From: Maribacter sp. HTCC2170
GTDB taxonomy: Bacteria; Bacteroidota; Bacteroidia; Flavobacteriales; Flavobacteriaceae
Assembly: GCF_000153165.2 (NCBI RefSeq)
Contig: NC_014472.1
Span: 3,220,001-3,284,000, forward strand
Length of the DNA: 64,000 bases
Reading direction: 5' to 3'
Of the stretch, positions 27,590 to 36,353 are shown in pieces (position 1 is the stretch's first letter; each line of letters begins with the position of its first letter). The position numbers and the translations under genes are program-made. The notes under the pieces were generated by a model. That model ran no database searches. It was given only the letters and a program-made list of their open reading frames with translations, and was not told the origin of the DNA.

Positions 27590-30190
27590 ATGAACTTTAA
27601 TAATTTCACAATAAAATCACAGGAGGCCATTCAACTCGCCCAGCAAGTTGCACAAGAAAGGGAGCATCAGCAAATTGAAAACGAACATATTTTTAAGGCA
27701 ATTTCACAAGTAGATGAAAATGTTTTACCATTTATTTTGAAAAAACTAAGCGTTAATTCAAACTTATTGAATCAGATTCTTGAAAAAGAACTGGAAAGTT
27801 TGCCAAAAGTTTCTGGAGGCGAAATCATGGTTTCCCGAGAGGCAGGCAAAAGCTTGACCGAAGCAGGTATTATCGCCAAAAAAATGGAAGATGAGTTTGT
27901 TTCAATTGAACACCTGTTACTTGCCATTTTAAAATCCAAAAGCAAGATTTCGCAAATACTAAAAGATCAAGGGGTAACCGAAAAGGATCTTAAGGCTGCC
28001 ATTGAAGAACTTCGCAAAGGCGGAAAAGTCACCTCACAGAGTGCAGAAGAAACATACAACTCTTTGGAAAAGTATGCTAGAAACCTAAACCAAATGGCAG
28101 ATAGCGGTAAGCTAGATCCTGTCATTGGGCGTGATGAAGAAATTCGACGCATTCTTCAGATACTTTCGAGAAGAACCAAAAATAACCCCATGCTCGTAGG
28201 TGAACCCGGTGTGGGTAAGACAGCAATTGCCGAAGGATTAGCCCATAGAATAATTCAGGGTGATATTCCCGAAAACCTAAAAGATAAAATTATCTATTCT
28301 TTGGATATGGGTGCACTTATTGCCGGAGCAAAATATAAGGGTGAGTTTGAAGAACGATTGAAAGCCGTAATAAAGGAAGTTACTTCTTCCGATGGGAACA
28401 TTGTTTTGTTTATTGATGAAATCCACACCCTTGTAGGTGCTGGAGGCGGTCAAGGAGCAATGGATGCAGCGAACATACTTAAACCAGCACTGGCAAGAGG
28501 TGAACTTAGGGCGATTGGTGCCACTACTTTGGATGAATATCAAAAGTACTTTGAAAAAGACAAAGCCTTAGAAAGAAGATTTCAAAAAGTAGTGGTCAAT
28601 GAACCAGAAACTGAAAGTGCGATTTCCATATTGAGAGGAATCAAAGAAAAATATGAGGCACACCACAAAGTTCGTATTAAGGACGAAGCAGTAATTGCTG
28701 CTGTTGAACTTTCTCAACGCTATATTACCAATCGCTTTTTGCCAGACAAGGCTATTGACCTAATCGACGAGGCTGCCTCTAAACTGAGAATGGAAATCAA
28801 CTCAAAGCCTGAGGAACTAGATGTACTTGATAGAAAAATAATGCAACTTGAGATTGAAATTGAGGCAATCAAACGTGAAGATGACAAGGCCAAGTTAAAA
28901 CTATTAAATGTTGATCTTGCTAATTATAAGGAAAAACGAAATGGAGTTTTTGCTAAATGGGAAAGTGAAAAATCTGTCGTAGATGCTATTCAAAAAGCTA
29001 AACAGGACATTGAAGACCATAAACTAGAAGCTGAACGTGCCGAAAGAAGTGGTGACTACGGAAAAGTTGCCGAGCTTAGATATGGAAAAATTAAAGAAGC
29101 TCAGGAGAATTTGGACGTTTTGCAAAATGAACTTCTAGAGCAACAGAAAGGAGATACACTCATAAAAGAAGAAGTCACCAATGAGGACATAGCTGAAGTC
29201 GTTGCCAAATGGACAGGGATTCCCTTAACTAAAATGCTTCAAAGTGAGCGGGAAAAATTGTTAAAGCTTGAAGAAGTGTTACATAAACGAGTAGTTGGTC
29301 AAGAAGAGGCCATACAGGCAGTTTCAGATGCCATTCGAAGAAGTAGAGCGGGGTTACAAGATACTAAAAAGCCAATCGGATCTTTCCTTTTCTTAGGAAC
29401 AACCGGTGTTGGTAAAACTGAGCTTGCAAAAACCCTAGCGGCCTATTTATTCGATGACGAAAATGCAATGACCAGAATAGATATGAGTGAATATCAAGAA
29501 AGGCACTCTGTAAGTAGATTGGTTGGTGCACCTCCAGGATATGTGGGTTATGACGAAGGTGGCCAGTTAACAGAAGCCGTTAGAAGAAGACCTTATTCAG
29601 TAGTATTATTGGATGAAATTGAAAAAGCACACCCAGATACTTTCAATATTCTGTTGCAAGTACTTGATGAAGGAAGGCTAACTGACAACAAAGGTAGAGT
29701 CGCTGATTTCAAAAACACAATAATCATTATGACCAGTAATATGGGCAGTCATATTATTCAAGAAAAGTTTGAAAACAATAAAGACATCCATAGTGCTTCG
29801 GAGACTGCCAGAATTGAAGTTCTAGGTTTATTGAGAAAAACAATTCGACCAGAATTCCTTAATAGAATTGATGACATTATTATGTTCACTCCTTTAAGTA
29901 AATCAGATATAACCCAGATTGTGGTTCTTCAAATAGAGCAATTGAAAAAAATGCTCAGTAAGCAGCATATAACAATTGATGCCACCAATGAGGCAATCAC
30001 ACATCTCGCTAATAAGGGTTATGACCCGCAATATGGGGCCAGACCCATTAAAAGAGTAATACAAAAAGAGGTGCTAAATAGTCTGTCCAAAGAATTGTTG
30101 AGTGGATCCATAAAAACTGACAGCATAGTTTTGATAGATTCTTTTGATGACCAACTGGTCTTTAGAAACCAAAGTGAATTAGTGAATTAA
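27590..30190 (+). CDS. clpB: ATP-dependent disaggregase ClpB
   Basis: Hexameric AAA+ chaperone that rescues aggregated proteins with DnaK. The 866 residues comprise an N-domain (1-145), AAA1 with Walker A GEPGVGKT (204-211), the coiled M-domain at about 410-520 that distinguishes ClpB from ClpA and ClpC, and AAA2 with Walker A GTTGVGKT near residue 605, followed by the GYVGYDEGG pore loop. There is no ClpP-binding IGL/F loop. No heat-shock operator was identified upstream. A terminator follows directly. Confidence 0.97.
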   Translation: MNFNNFTIKSQEAIQLAQQVAQEREHQQIENEHIFKAISQVDENVLPFILKKLSVNSNLLNQILEKELESLPKVSGGEIMVSREAGKSLTEAGIIAKKMEDEFVSIEHLLLAILKSKSKISQILKDQGVTEKDLKAAIEELRKGGKVTSQSAEETYNSLEKYARNLNQMADSGKLDPVIGRDEEIRRILQILSRRTKNNPMLVGEPGVGKTAIAEGLAHRIIQGDIPENLKDKIIYSLDMGALIAGAKYKGEFEERLKAVIKEVTSSDGNIVLFIDEIHTLVGAGGGQGAMDAANILKPALARGELRAIGATTLDEYQKYFEKDKALERRFQKVVVNEPETESAISILRGIKEKYEAHHKVRIKDEAVIAAVELSQRYITNRFLPDKAIDLIDEAASKLRMEINSKPEELDVLDRKIMQLEIEIEAIKREDDKAKLKLLNVDLANYKEKRNGVFAKWESEKSVVDAIQKAKQDIEDHKLEAERAERSGDYGKVAELRYGKIKEAQENLDVLQNELLEQQKGDTLIKEEVTNEDIAEVVAKWTGIPLTKMLQSEREKLLKLEEVLHKRVVGQEEAIQAVSDAIRRSRAGLQDTKKPIGSFLFLGTTGVGKTELAKTLAAYLFDDENAMTRIDMSEYQERHSVSRLVGAPPGYVGYDEGGQLTEAVRRRPYSVVLLDEIEKAHPDTFNILLQVLDEGRLTDNKGRVADFKNTIIIMTSNMGSHIIQEKFENNKDIHSASETARIEVLGLLRKTIRPEFLNRIDDIIMFTPLSKSDITQIVVLQIEQLKKMLSKQHITIDATNEAITHLANKGYDPQYGARPIKRVIQKEVLNSLSKELLSGSIKTDSIVLIDSFDDQLVFRNQSELVN

Positions 30191-30205
30191 TTTATTTTAT
30201 CATAT

Positions 30206-30238
30206 AAAAAGGCATTCGTAAACTGAATGCCTTTTTTT
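30206..30238 (+). terminator. Terminator after clpB
   Basis: GGCATTC (30211-30217) pairs with GAATGCC (30225-30231) around a 7-nt loop, extended by an A-run opposite seven T. Confidence 0.9.
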
Positions 30239-30246
30239 ATCAAAAA

Positions 30247-30282
30247 TATATACCATACAGTATATAGTTTTTTTTATATTCG
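30247..30282 (+). promoter_or_regulatory. Palindromic operator and -7 element before the TetR gene
   Basis: TATATAC-CATACA-GTATATA (30247-30266) is a perfect 7-bp inverted repeat with a 6-nt centre, a shape typical of TetR operators. TATATTCG at 30275-30282 is one mismatch from TAnnTTTG. The arrangement suggests autoregulation. Confidence 0.5.
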
Positions 30283-30299
30283 TATAAAATAGCCATCCA

Positions 30300-30896
30300 A
30301 TGACCACAAAAGCCGAAAGAACTACCGCTTTTATAATTGAAACTGTTGCACCAGTCTTTAATAAGCACGGTTATATTGGCACGAGTATGAGCGATTTGAC
30401 AGAAGCGACAGGTCTTACAAAAGGTGCCCTTTATGGTAATTTTGAAAACAAGGAAGCTTTGGCATTAGCGGCCTACGAATACAGTATCGACAAATTGCTT
30501 TTAGAGATTGATAGTCGATTGAATATTGAAGGAGGTTCTCTGGAAAAGCTTTTCTCTCTCACAAAATTTTATCGAAATTACGATGTTTTCACTAACGAAA
30601 TGGGAGGATGCCCCGTTTTGAATGTTGGTGTTGACGCACAACATAATAACAAACAATTAGCAGCTGCGGCAAGTGAAACCGTCAAAACAATTGAAGGAAA
30701 GATTGCTCTGATCCTTGAAAATGGAGTCAATAATAATGAACTTCGATTACCGGTACCTCCCCTACAATTTGCGAAACAATTGTACACTATGCTTCAAGGT
30801 GCTATTACAATGAGTACCATTACAAAAGATCGTAAATACCTTATGAACACAGTTGCCTATATAGAGGTCTTGGTTAAGAAAGAAATTAAGAAGTAA
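30300..30896 (+). CDS. TetR family transcriptional regulator
   Basis: A 198-residue regulator. The N-terminal helix-turn-helix is canonical (YIGTSMSDLTEATGLTKGALYGNFENKEALA, about 25-58). The C-terminal ligand domain contains GGCPVLNVGVDAQH, typical of the AcrR/YxaF-like group that controls efflux or oxidoreductase genes. The target is unknown, since the neighbours are housekeeping genes. A palindrome sits just upstream. It is convergent with the PorP/SprF gene with 9 bases between. Confidence 0.92.
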   Translation: MTTKAERTTAFIIETVAPVFNKHGYIGTSMSDLTEATGLTKGALYGNFENKEALALAAYEYSIDKLLLEIDSRLNIEGGSLEKLFSLTKFYRNYDVFTNEMGGCPVLNVGVDAQHNNKQLAAAASETVKTIEGKIALILENGVNNNELRLPVPPLQFAKQLYTMLQGAITMSTITKDRKYLMNTVAYIEVLVKKEIKK

Positions 30897-30905
30897 ACAT
30901 TTATC

Positions 30906-32645
30906 TTATTTCGCTACCACCCTATAAATCCAGGTTTTCTCAGCATAACGACCATTAAATTTTCCATCTCTAGCTTTTCTTGCTTCCCCCATGGTATCAT
31001 ATCGTTCTAGATATACATAATTATACTTATTACGGCTTCTAAAGAACGATTTAGGCTGTAAACCTTTTTTATTTAGGTCAGCCATAAAAGCATCGAAATA
31101 TCTCTTAGTTCCAAAAACGTTCGCTATTAAGTAATAACCTGGAGTAAGACCATCTTCACCAACAACCTCCTCATATTTCTCACCAGCCTGTGGCTTATCC
31201 TCCTCTGTCTTCTGCGCAATTTCAGCTAATCTCGCTTTTTCCTTAGCAGCTGCTTCGGCAGCAACCTTGATTGCATTTATAGAATCAACCTTTCTTTGTA
31301 TTTCTTTTTGTTGTGCATCGGCCAATGCGTCTGCTTCCTTCGCTTTTTTAATTGAATCCTGCCTAACTTGTTCTTTTTGCTTATTTACCTCCGCAATCGA
31401 TTTTGCTTTGTTAGCAGCAGTAATTGAGTCTAAGCGTTTCTGCTTTGTTATCCTTTGTAATGCTAAAGCTTCTTTCTGCTTCGATCTGCTAATAGAATCT
31501 GCCTTTCGATTCTGTTCCTTCTTTAAATCGGCAGCTAAATCAGCTTCTTTCTTAACTAAAGCAAGTGAATCTCTTGTTTTTCTTTTTAATTCTTTGGCTT
31601 GCTGCTGCTTCTCTTTTTTAAGGGCTAAAGTTTCTGCTTTCGACAATTCATCTTTTATCTTTTCATTCTCAGCAATCTCTTCCAATGACTCTTCTTTAGG
31701 TTCTTCGAACGATTTAATCTTTTTTCTTGGTTTAATTCTTCCAAAATCAAAAGAAGTAACCAATTCAAAAGTAGGGTCTTTTTCTTTTAATCCAGATTCA
31801 GTACCAAATTCTGCCAAGACCCCAAGTGAAAATCTATTAAAAAACTTACCACCGCCTCCAATGGAAATTCCATAAAAACTATTATATCCGGCTTGGGCCC
31901 AAAACCTATTAGTAATAAGGCTTGTGTTCAACCCGATTTGTTTGCTAAACCCAGGTATGGCCTTGAAATAAATAACAGGGCTAATAAATGCCGAATTTTC
32001 TAATTCACCTACACTTAAAGGAAAAACATAGCCTACTGTACCCAGAATAATCTTATCCGCAGAAAATGGACTATTTTCCTTAGTAGTAATGTTATATCCA
32101 ATCAAATTTTCAGATACAAGACCCAAACTAAGCTTGTCATATCTAAAGAGTATACCTGGAGCAATTTGAACTATAAAATCTTCTGTATTGCTTTGTAAGG
32201 GCAATTGTATTTGAGGATCTATCTGGAAACGGTCATCTGCCAACTGATTTAAGTAAGCAAAAACATTTATTCCTAAAGAAATCTGCACATTATCAGCGAA
32301 ATCATATGTCCTTGAATAATTAACAACACCCCCAGTGTTTAAGTAAACCCCTGTATTATGCTGGTAAAAACCTACCCCCATTGATGATGAATCATCTAAT
32401 CTACCCGTGTAATTTAGAAACAAAGTGGTTGGGTCACCATCTATCATTTGCCATTGCCAACGAGTCCATAGTCCTATGGATTGAGAACTTTCGTAGTTGC
32501 TCGAGAATGCCGGATTGAAAAGAACAGAGTTACTACTTGTAAGATTATGCTGCCTCAAATCTAAAGGAAGGCCAACTTCTTGTGAATTCATTGCACAGGC
32601 AATCAAAAAAAATAAAATAGAGAGTTTGGCTTTTGGCATATGCAA
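30906..32645 (-). CDS. PorP/SprF family type IX secretion protein with coiled coil and SPOR-like tail
   Basis: A 579-residue outer-membrane protein. A signal peptide (cleavage near NSQEV) is followed at about 22-300 by a PorP/SprF beta-barrel (LFNPAFSSNYESSQSIGLWTRWQW, GVGFYQHNTG). Residues about 305-490 are a Lys/Glu/Ala-rich periplasmic coiled coil with many DSI/DSL insertions. The C-terminal 80 residues (PGYYLIANVFGTKRYFDAF, then YVYLERYDTMGEARKAR) look like a SPOR domain, which binds denuded peptidoglycan. The usual PorP/SprF protein is about 300-330 residues, so this is an extended form that could tie the secretion machine to the cell wall. Start at 32645 or two codons later. Confidence 0.85.
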   Translation of the reverse strand: MHMPKAKLSILFFLIACAMNSQEVGLPLDLRQHNLTSSNSVLFNPAFSSNYESSQSIGLWTRWQWQMIDGDPTTLFLNYTGRLDDSSSMGVGFYQHNTGVYLNTGGVVNYSRTYDFADNVQISLGINVFAYLNQLADDRFQIDPQIQLPLQSNTEDFIVQIAPGILFRYDKLSLGLVSENLIGYNITTKENSPFSADKIILGTVGYVFPLSVGELENSAFISPVIYFKAIPGFSKQIGLNTSLITNRFWAQAGYNSFYGISIGGGGKFFNRFSLGVLAEFGTESGLKEKDPTFELVTSFDFGRIKPRKKIKSFEEPKEESLEEIAENEKIKDELSKAETLALKKEKQQQAKELKRKTRDSLALVKKEADLAADLKKEQNRKADSISRSKQKEALALQRITKQKRLDSITAANKAKSIAEVNKQKEQVRQDSIKKAKEADALADAQQKEIQRKVDSINAIKVAAEAAAKEKARLAEIAQKTEEDKPQAGEKYEEVVGEDGLTPGYYLIANVFGTKRYFDAFMADLNKKGLQPKSFFRSRNKYNYVYLERYDTMGEARKARDGKFNGRYAEKTWIYRVVAK

Positions 32646-32734
32646 AAAAACGAAAAACCATGGGTTTTACATACTTTTTTAGGGTATTTTTAGTTAGATT
32701 AAAAGAAATATCCTAACCAAACTAATTATCTATT

Positions 32735-33265
32735 ATGAAGGTTTTAAAAACGTTATTCATTTTTGTTTTTGTATTAAGTGTTTTAAGTTGTGAAGACGAA
32801 CCTAAGATTGAAGATAGTGTTTCAACTTTTTATTTTATTAGACATGCAGAAAAAGACAGGTCTGACAAAGAAAATATTGATCCAGAATTAACCCAAGATG
32901 GTTTGGGCAGGGCAATGCATTGGGCAGAAATTATCGATGATGTACCTATTGATGCGATTTACACTACAGATTATGAACGAACCCAGATGACGGCTGCGCC
33001 TTCTGCGGTAAAAAAGAATCTAACTGTGCAGATTTATGATCCCAGAACCATCGACATCGAACAATTCAAAGCAGATAACTTAAATAAAAAAGTTCTAGTT
33101 GTGGGGCATAGCAACACTACACCAGACTTTGTTAACAAAATGATCGGTCAAGAAAAATACAGTCAAATTGATGATCATCAAAACGGTAGCCTTTTTATTG
33201 TTGAAATTGTAAATGATATTGCTACCGATATGCGATTGAACTTTAATTGTAACTGCTCGGACTAA
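32735..33265 (+). CDS. Histidine phosphatase family lipoprotein
   Basis: A 176-residue lipoprotein (Cys19 in LSCEDE) with a histidine phosphatase (phosphoglycerate-mutase-like) domain. The catalytic RHAEK motif follows the FYFI strand, YTTDYERTQMTA carries the second Arg, and VVGHSNTTPDF has the second catalytic His. Being exported, it is unlikely to be a glycolytic mutase; a SixA-like or phytase-like phosphatase is possible. Its end overlaps the next, convergent gene by 23 bases. Confidence 0.88.
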   Translation: MKVLKTLFIFVFVLSVLSCEDEPKIEDSVSTFYFIRHAEKDRSDKENIDPELTQDGLGRAMHWAEIIDDVPIDAIYTTDYERTQMTAAPSAVKKNLTVQIYDPRTIDIEQFKADNLNKKVLVVGHSNTTPDFVNKMIGQEKYSQIDDHQNGSLFIVEIVNDIATDMRLNFNCNCSD

Positions 33266-33995
33266 TTATTATATTTTTTAATTCAATGCGGGATAACAAC
33301 TCTAACTCACCTTTAATGAACAAACTGTCTATTTTGTAAATAGATTGATTTTTAAGCTTCGGTTTCAAGTTTTTGTAATCTACAAAGCGAATACCACTAA
33401 CTATTCTTTCATTGTAGGCCTCTCTAAATCTTAATCCACCGTCATTCACATGAAACTCATAGGCTAAATAGTCTGGCTTTAATGTTTTTACATTAAACCA
33501 ATAAATATACACGTCATCAAAATCGTCGCCACCATTTTCTTGGCTAAACGTCACTTTTATTTTATAATATTCTTTATCCTTTATCACAATTTCACCCAAA
33601 TATTCTTTCTTAACAGCAGGATCATTCAATCCGTAAGGTAAATAAGCAAAATAGTGAACCGAATTCACCGAGTTACCATATGAATTTGACAAGGAGTCTG
33701 GAAGTTGCGTCAATTTCCCATCAACATATCTCTCAAATCGATTGTTAGTTTTAATATCAATCAAATCCAATGTATCATTTTTTCGAATTCGTTTCAACAC
33801 TTTCTTTCCATCAACCCGCTCCATGACATAATTCCTATCCCTAAAATCAAAAGAAACATTACTTGCCCCATAAAGCTCCCCTCCACTTATCTCAATACTT
33901 TTGTCAACAATTTGTTGTGCATTTAATTGAGAATGTTGTTTCTCTTTACAAGAAATAAATCCAACAAATAGTACAATCATCAAAATCTTTTTCAT
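33243..33995 (-). CDS. Lipoprotein, probably of the DUF6503 family
   Basis: 250 residues from the ATG at 33995 (MKKILMIVLFVGFISC, lipobox Cys16); the frame extends 38 codons further but that part has no signal. The mature part begins with AQQIVDKSIEISGGELY, a stretch that resembles flavobacterial proteins recorded as DUF6503 (from memory), and its strand pattern resembles LolA-like or outer-membrane lipid-sorting folds. A role in lipoprotein or lipid handling is only suggested. It overlaps the phosphatase gene tail to tail. Confidence 0.72.
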   Translation of the reverse strand: MKKILMIVLFVGFISCKEKQHSQLNAQQIVDKSIEISGGELYGASNVSFDFRDRNYVMERVDGKKVLKRIRKNDTLDLIDIKTNNRFERYVDGKLTQLPDSLSNSYGNSVNSVHYFAYLPYGLNDPAVKKEYLGEIVIKDKEYYKIKVTFSQENGGDDFDDVYIYWFNVKTLKPDYLAYEFHVNDGGLRFREAYNERIVSGIRFVDYKNLKPKLKNQSIYKIDSLFIKGELELLSRIELKNIIISPSSYN

Positions 33996-34071
33996 ATTCT
34001 TCTTTTGTATAGAGTTCGTAAATGTGCTTTTAACTTTACAAAAATCAACTATTAAATCTGTTTTAATGAAG

Positions 34072-34101
34072 TTGTAGATAGAATTATTGTTGCTACTTTT
34101 G
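34072..34101 (+). promoter_or_regulatory. Promoter of smpB
   Basis: TTG at 34072-34074, a 19-nt spacer and TACTTTTG at 34094-34101 match the consensus fully. The expected start of transcription near 34106 lies only about 3 nt before the ATG, so the mRNA would be nearly leaderless. Confidence 0.75.
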
Positions 34102-34108
34102 TTCACCA

Positions 34109-34570
34109 ATGCAGACTAATATCAACATAAAGAACAAAAAGGCCCGGTTTGAATATGAAATCTTGGATAAGTATACCGCAGGTATTGTTCTATCCGGAAC
34201 AGAGATAAAATCTATCCGTCAAAGCAAGGCCTCGATCAGTGAGAGCTTTTGTGAATTCAATGACAATGGTGAACTTTTTATAATCAATATGCAGATAGAT
34301 GAATACTCACATGCATCTCATTACAACCACAAGCCTAAAGCAGAGCGAAAGCTATTACTAAATAAACGAGAGTTAAAGAAACTTCAAAAGGAAGTAGCTT
34401 CTAGCGGATTAACAATTATACCGCTAAATCTATTTTTGAATGAAAGAGGTTTGGCCAAAATGAATATCGCCTTGGCCAAAGGGAAAAAACTTTATGATAA
34501 AAGAGAAACCATGAAAGATCGGGACAATAAAAGAGACTTGGACCGTATCAAAAAGAGTTTTAATAATTAG
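34109..34570 (+). CDS. smpB: SsrA-binding protein
   Basis: Binds tmRNA and delivers it to stalled ribosomes. The 153 residues are normal: ARFEYEILDKYTAGIVLSGTEIKSIR at the N-terminus, YSHASHYNHKPKAERKLLLNKRE, and the basic C-terminal tail (KLYDKRETMKDRDNKRDLDRI) that mimics the anticodon stem. The ATG at 34109 is set by homology and by the promoter only a few bases away. No tmRNA gene is nearby. Confidence 0.97.
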   Translation: MQTNINIKNKKARFEYEILDKYTAGIVLSGTEIKSIRQSKASISESFCEFNDNGELFIINMQIDEYSHASHYNHKPKAERKLLLNKRELKKLQKEVASSGLTIIPLNLFLNERGLAKMNIALAKGKKLYDKRETMKDRDNKRDLDRIKKSFNN

Positions 34571-34589
34571 AATCAAAGGGAGGTAAACA

Positions 34590-35231
34590 CTAGTTCTTGT
34601 CCTCCAAAAGTGGAACAAATCTAAAAGCCCCTAACTCTTTTTTCTCAAATTCCTTTTCAGACTTACGAATGAACAATGTCATAATTTGCTTTTCAACACC
34701 AACAGGAATAACTAGCCTTCCACCTATTTTTAACTGCGACATCAGGGCTTTTGGTACCTCAGGGGCACCAGCTGTAACTATTATACTATCAAAAGGGGCC
34801 TCTTCTGACAAACCTTTGTAACCATCACCAAAAATTACCTTCTTAGGACGATACCCCATTTTTTTGAAAAATAGATTTGTTTTTTTAAAGAGAGTCTGTT
34901 GTCTTTCTATCGTATAAACCTTTGCCTTTAACAACAAAAGAATCGCGGTTTGGTAACCGCTTCCTGTGCCAATTTCGAGAATTTTATGCCCAGGCTCAAC
35001 TTTTAACAATTCAGTTTGAAAAGCTACCGTATAAGGTTGTGATATAGTTTGATCAGCAGCAATGGGAAAGGCCTTGTCCTGATAGGCGTGACCTTCAAAA
35101 CTGCTATCCATAAAAAGGTGACGAGGCACTGTCCTGATTGCATCCAAGACTCTTGTATCTTTTATTCCTTTGGCAATCAACACATCAGCCAGTTTGTTGC
35201 GCATTCCTCGGTGTTTCAGCGTATCTTTCAA
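34590..35231 (-). CDS. pcm: Protein-L-isoaspartate O-methyltransferase
   Basis: SAM-dependent repair of isoaspartyl residues in damaged proteins. The 213 residues show VPRHLFMDSSFEGHAYQDKAFPIAADQTISQP, the pcm-specific N-terminal block, and the SAM-binding ILEIGTGSGYQTA. It is convergent with smpB, 19 bases apart. Confidence 0.95.
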   Translation of the reverse strand: MKDTLKHRGMRNKLADVLIAKGIKDTRVLDAIRTVPRHLFMDSSFEGHAYQDKAFPIAADQTISQPYTVAFQTELLKVEPGHKILEIGTGSGYQTAILLLLKAKVYTIERQQTLFKKTNLFFKKMGYRPKKVIFGDGYKGLSEEAPFDSIIVTAGAPEVPKALMSQLKIGGRLVIPVGVEKQIMTLFIRKSEKEFEKKELGAFRFVPLLEDKN

Positions 35232-35357
35232 TTGATATTATCTAGGTTTGGTTCAAAAAAGCGAAGTTAACAAAGTTTGGTTTAAGAATATAGAATGTAG
35301 CTATAATCAGCACCAAAACTTTTAAACTTCAAGCCACATAAACTACCAAACTATGTT

Positions 35358-35365
35358 TATTTTTG
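35358..35365 (+). promoter_or_regulatory. -7 element before the Gfo/Idh gene
   Basis: TATTTTTG fully matches TAnnTTTG and lies 15 nt before the chosen ATG at 35381. It overlaps the alternative TTG start at 35363, which argues for the ATG. A -33 TTG at proper spacing was not found. Confidence 0.45.
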
Positions 35366-35380
35366 AATAAAATATCATCT

Positions 35381-36340
35381 ATGCTTAGAATCGGAGTTTT
35401 AGGAGCAGGGCATTTAGGGAAAATTCATCTTCGCCTACTCAACGAATCGCCCAAATATGATTTAATTGGTTTTCACGATCCAGATGAGATCAATGGAAAA
35501 AAAGTAGCAGCGGAATTTGGATACACCTATTTTGAAAATATTAATCAGCTTATTGATGGTGTTGATGTTGTAGATATTGTTACCCCTACACTTTCCCATT
35601 ATGATTGTGCAAAAAAAGCCATGGAAAAAAGAAAACATGTCTTTATTGAAAAGCCAATTACCAATACACTCGAGGAAGCTGAACAATTAATTAAACTGGA
35701 GAAAAAATATTCGGTAAAAGGTCAAGTAGGTCATGTAGAAAGGTTTAATCCCGCATTCATTTCAGTCAAGGATAAAATCCAAGACCCTATGTTCATTGAA
35801 ACGCATAGATTGGCCGAATTCAACCCCAGGGGAACAGATGTTCCCGTTGTATTGGATTTAATGATACATGATATTGATGCTATTCTTAGTGTTGTGAATT
35901 CCGAAGTAAAACAAGTCAACGCAAGTGGAGTCTCAGTCATCAGTAATTCACCCGATATTGCCAATGCTCGAATTGAATTTGAAAACGGTTGTGTTGCGAA
36001 TCTTACAGCCAGTAGAATTTCTTTGAAGAATATGAGAAAATCTAGGTTCTTTCAACGCGATGCATATATTTCAGTTGACTTTTTGGAAAAAAAAGTTGAA
36101 GTTGTAAAAATGAAAGATGCACCTGAAACACCCGGAGACTTTGATATGATCTTACAGAATGCAGAGGGTGTGAAAAAGCAGATTTATTTTGAGAATCCTG
36201 AAATTGAAGCAAATAACGCAATTCTTGATGAGCTGGAAACTTTTGCCGACGCTATTAACAATGACACAACTCCAGTGGTCAGTTTAAAGCAAGGTACGCA
36301 AGCCTTAAAGATCGCCTTACAAATCATCAAATCATTCTAG
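35381..36340 (+). CDS. Gfo/Idh/MocA family oxidoreductase
   Basis: A 319-residue NAD(P)-dependent sugar-type dehydrogenase. The N-terminal Rossmann motif is GVLGAGHLGKIHLRLL, the family motif EKP appears in FIEKPITN, and the C-terminal alpha/beta domain starts near residue 125 with GHVERFNP. It resembles proteins annotated as UDP-N-acetylglucosamine-type or inositol dehydrogenase-like, but the substrate is not visible. It begins a rightward run of eight genes that ends at the terminator at 42781. Confidence 0.88.
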   Translation: MLRIGVLGAGHLGKIHLRLLNESPKYDLIGFHDPDEINGKKVAAEFGYTYFENINQLIDGVDVVDIVTPTLSHYDCAKKAMEKRKHVFIEKPITNTLEEAEQLIKLEKKYSVKGQVGHVERFNPAFISVKDKIQDPMFIETHRLAEFNPRGTDVPVVLDLMIHDIDAILSVVNSEVKQVNASGVSVISNSPDIANARIEFENGCVANLTASRISLKNMRKSRFFQRDAYISVDFLEKKVEVVKMKDAPETPGDFDMILQNAEGVKKQIYFENPEIEANNAILDELETFADAINNDTTPVVSLKQGTQALKIALQIIKSF

Positions 36341-36353
36341 AATCGCACTGATT

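Noticed and set aside
31267-31875. 202-codon plus-strand frame rich in Phe, Ser and Cys
   Set aside because: It is the antisense of the Lys/Glu/Ala coiled-coil segment of the PorP/SprF gene.
34109-34570. Search for a tmRNA gene next to smpB
   Set aside because: Neither flank (33996-34108, 34571-34589) has room for, or sequence like, a tmRNA.
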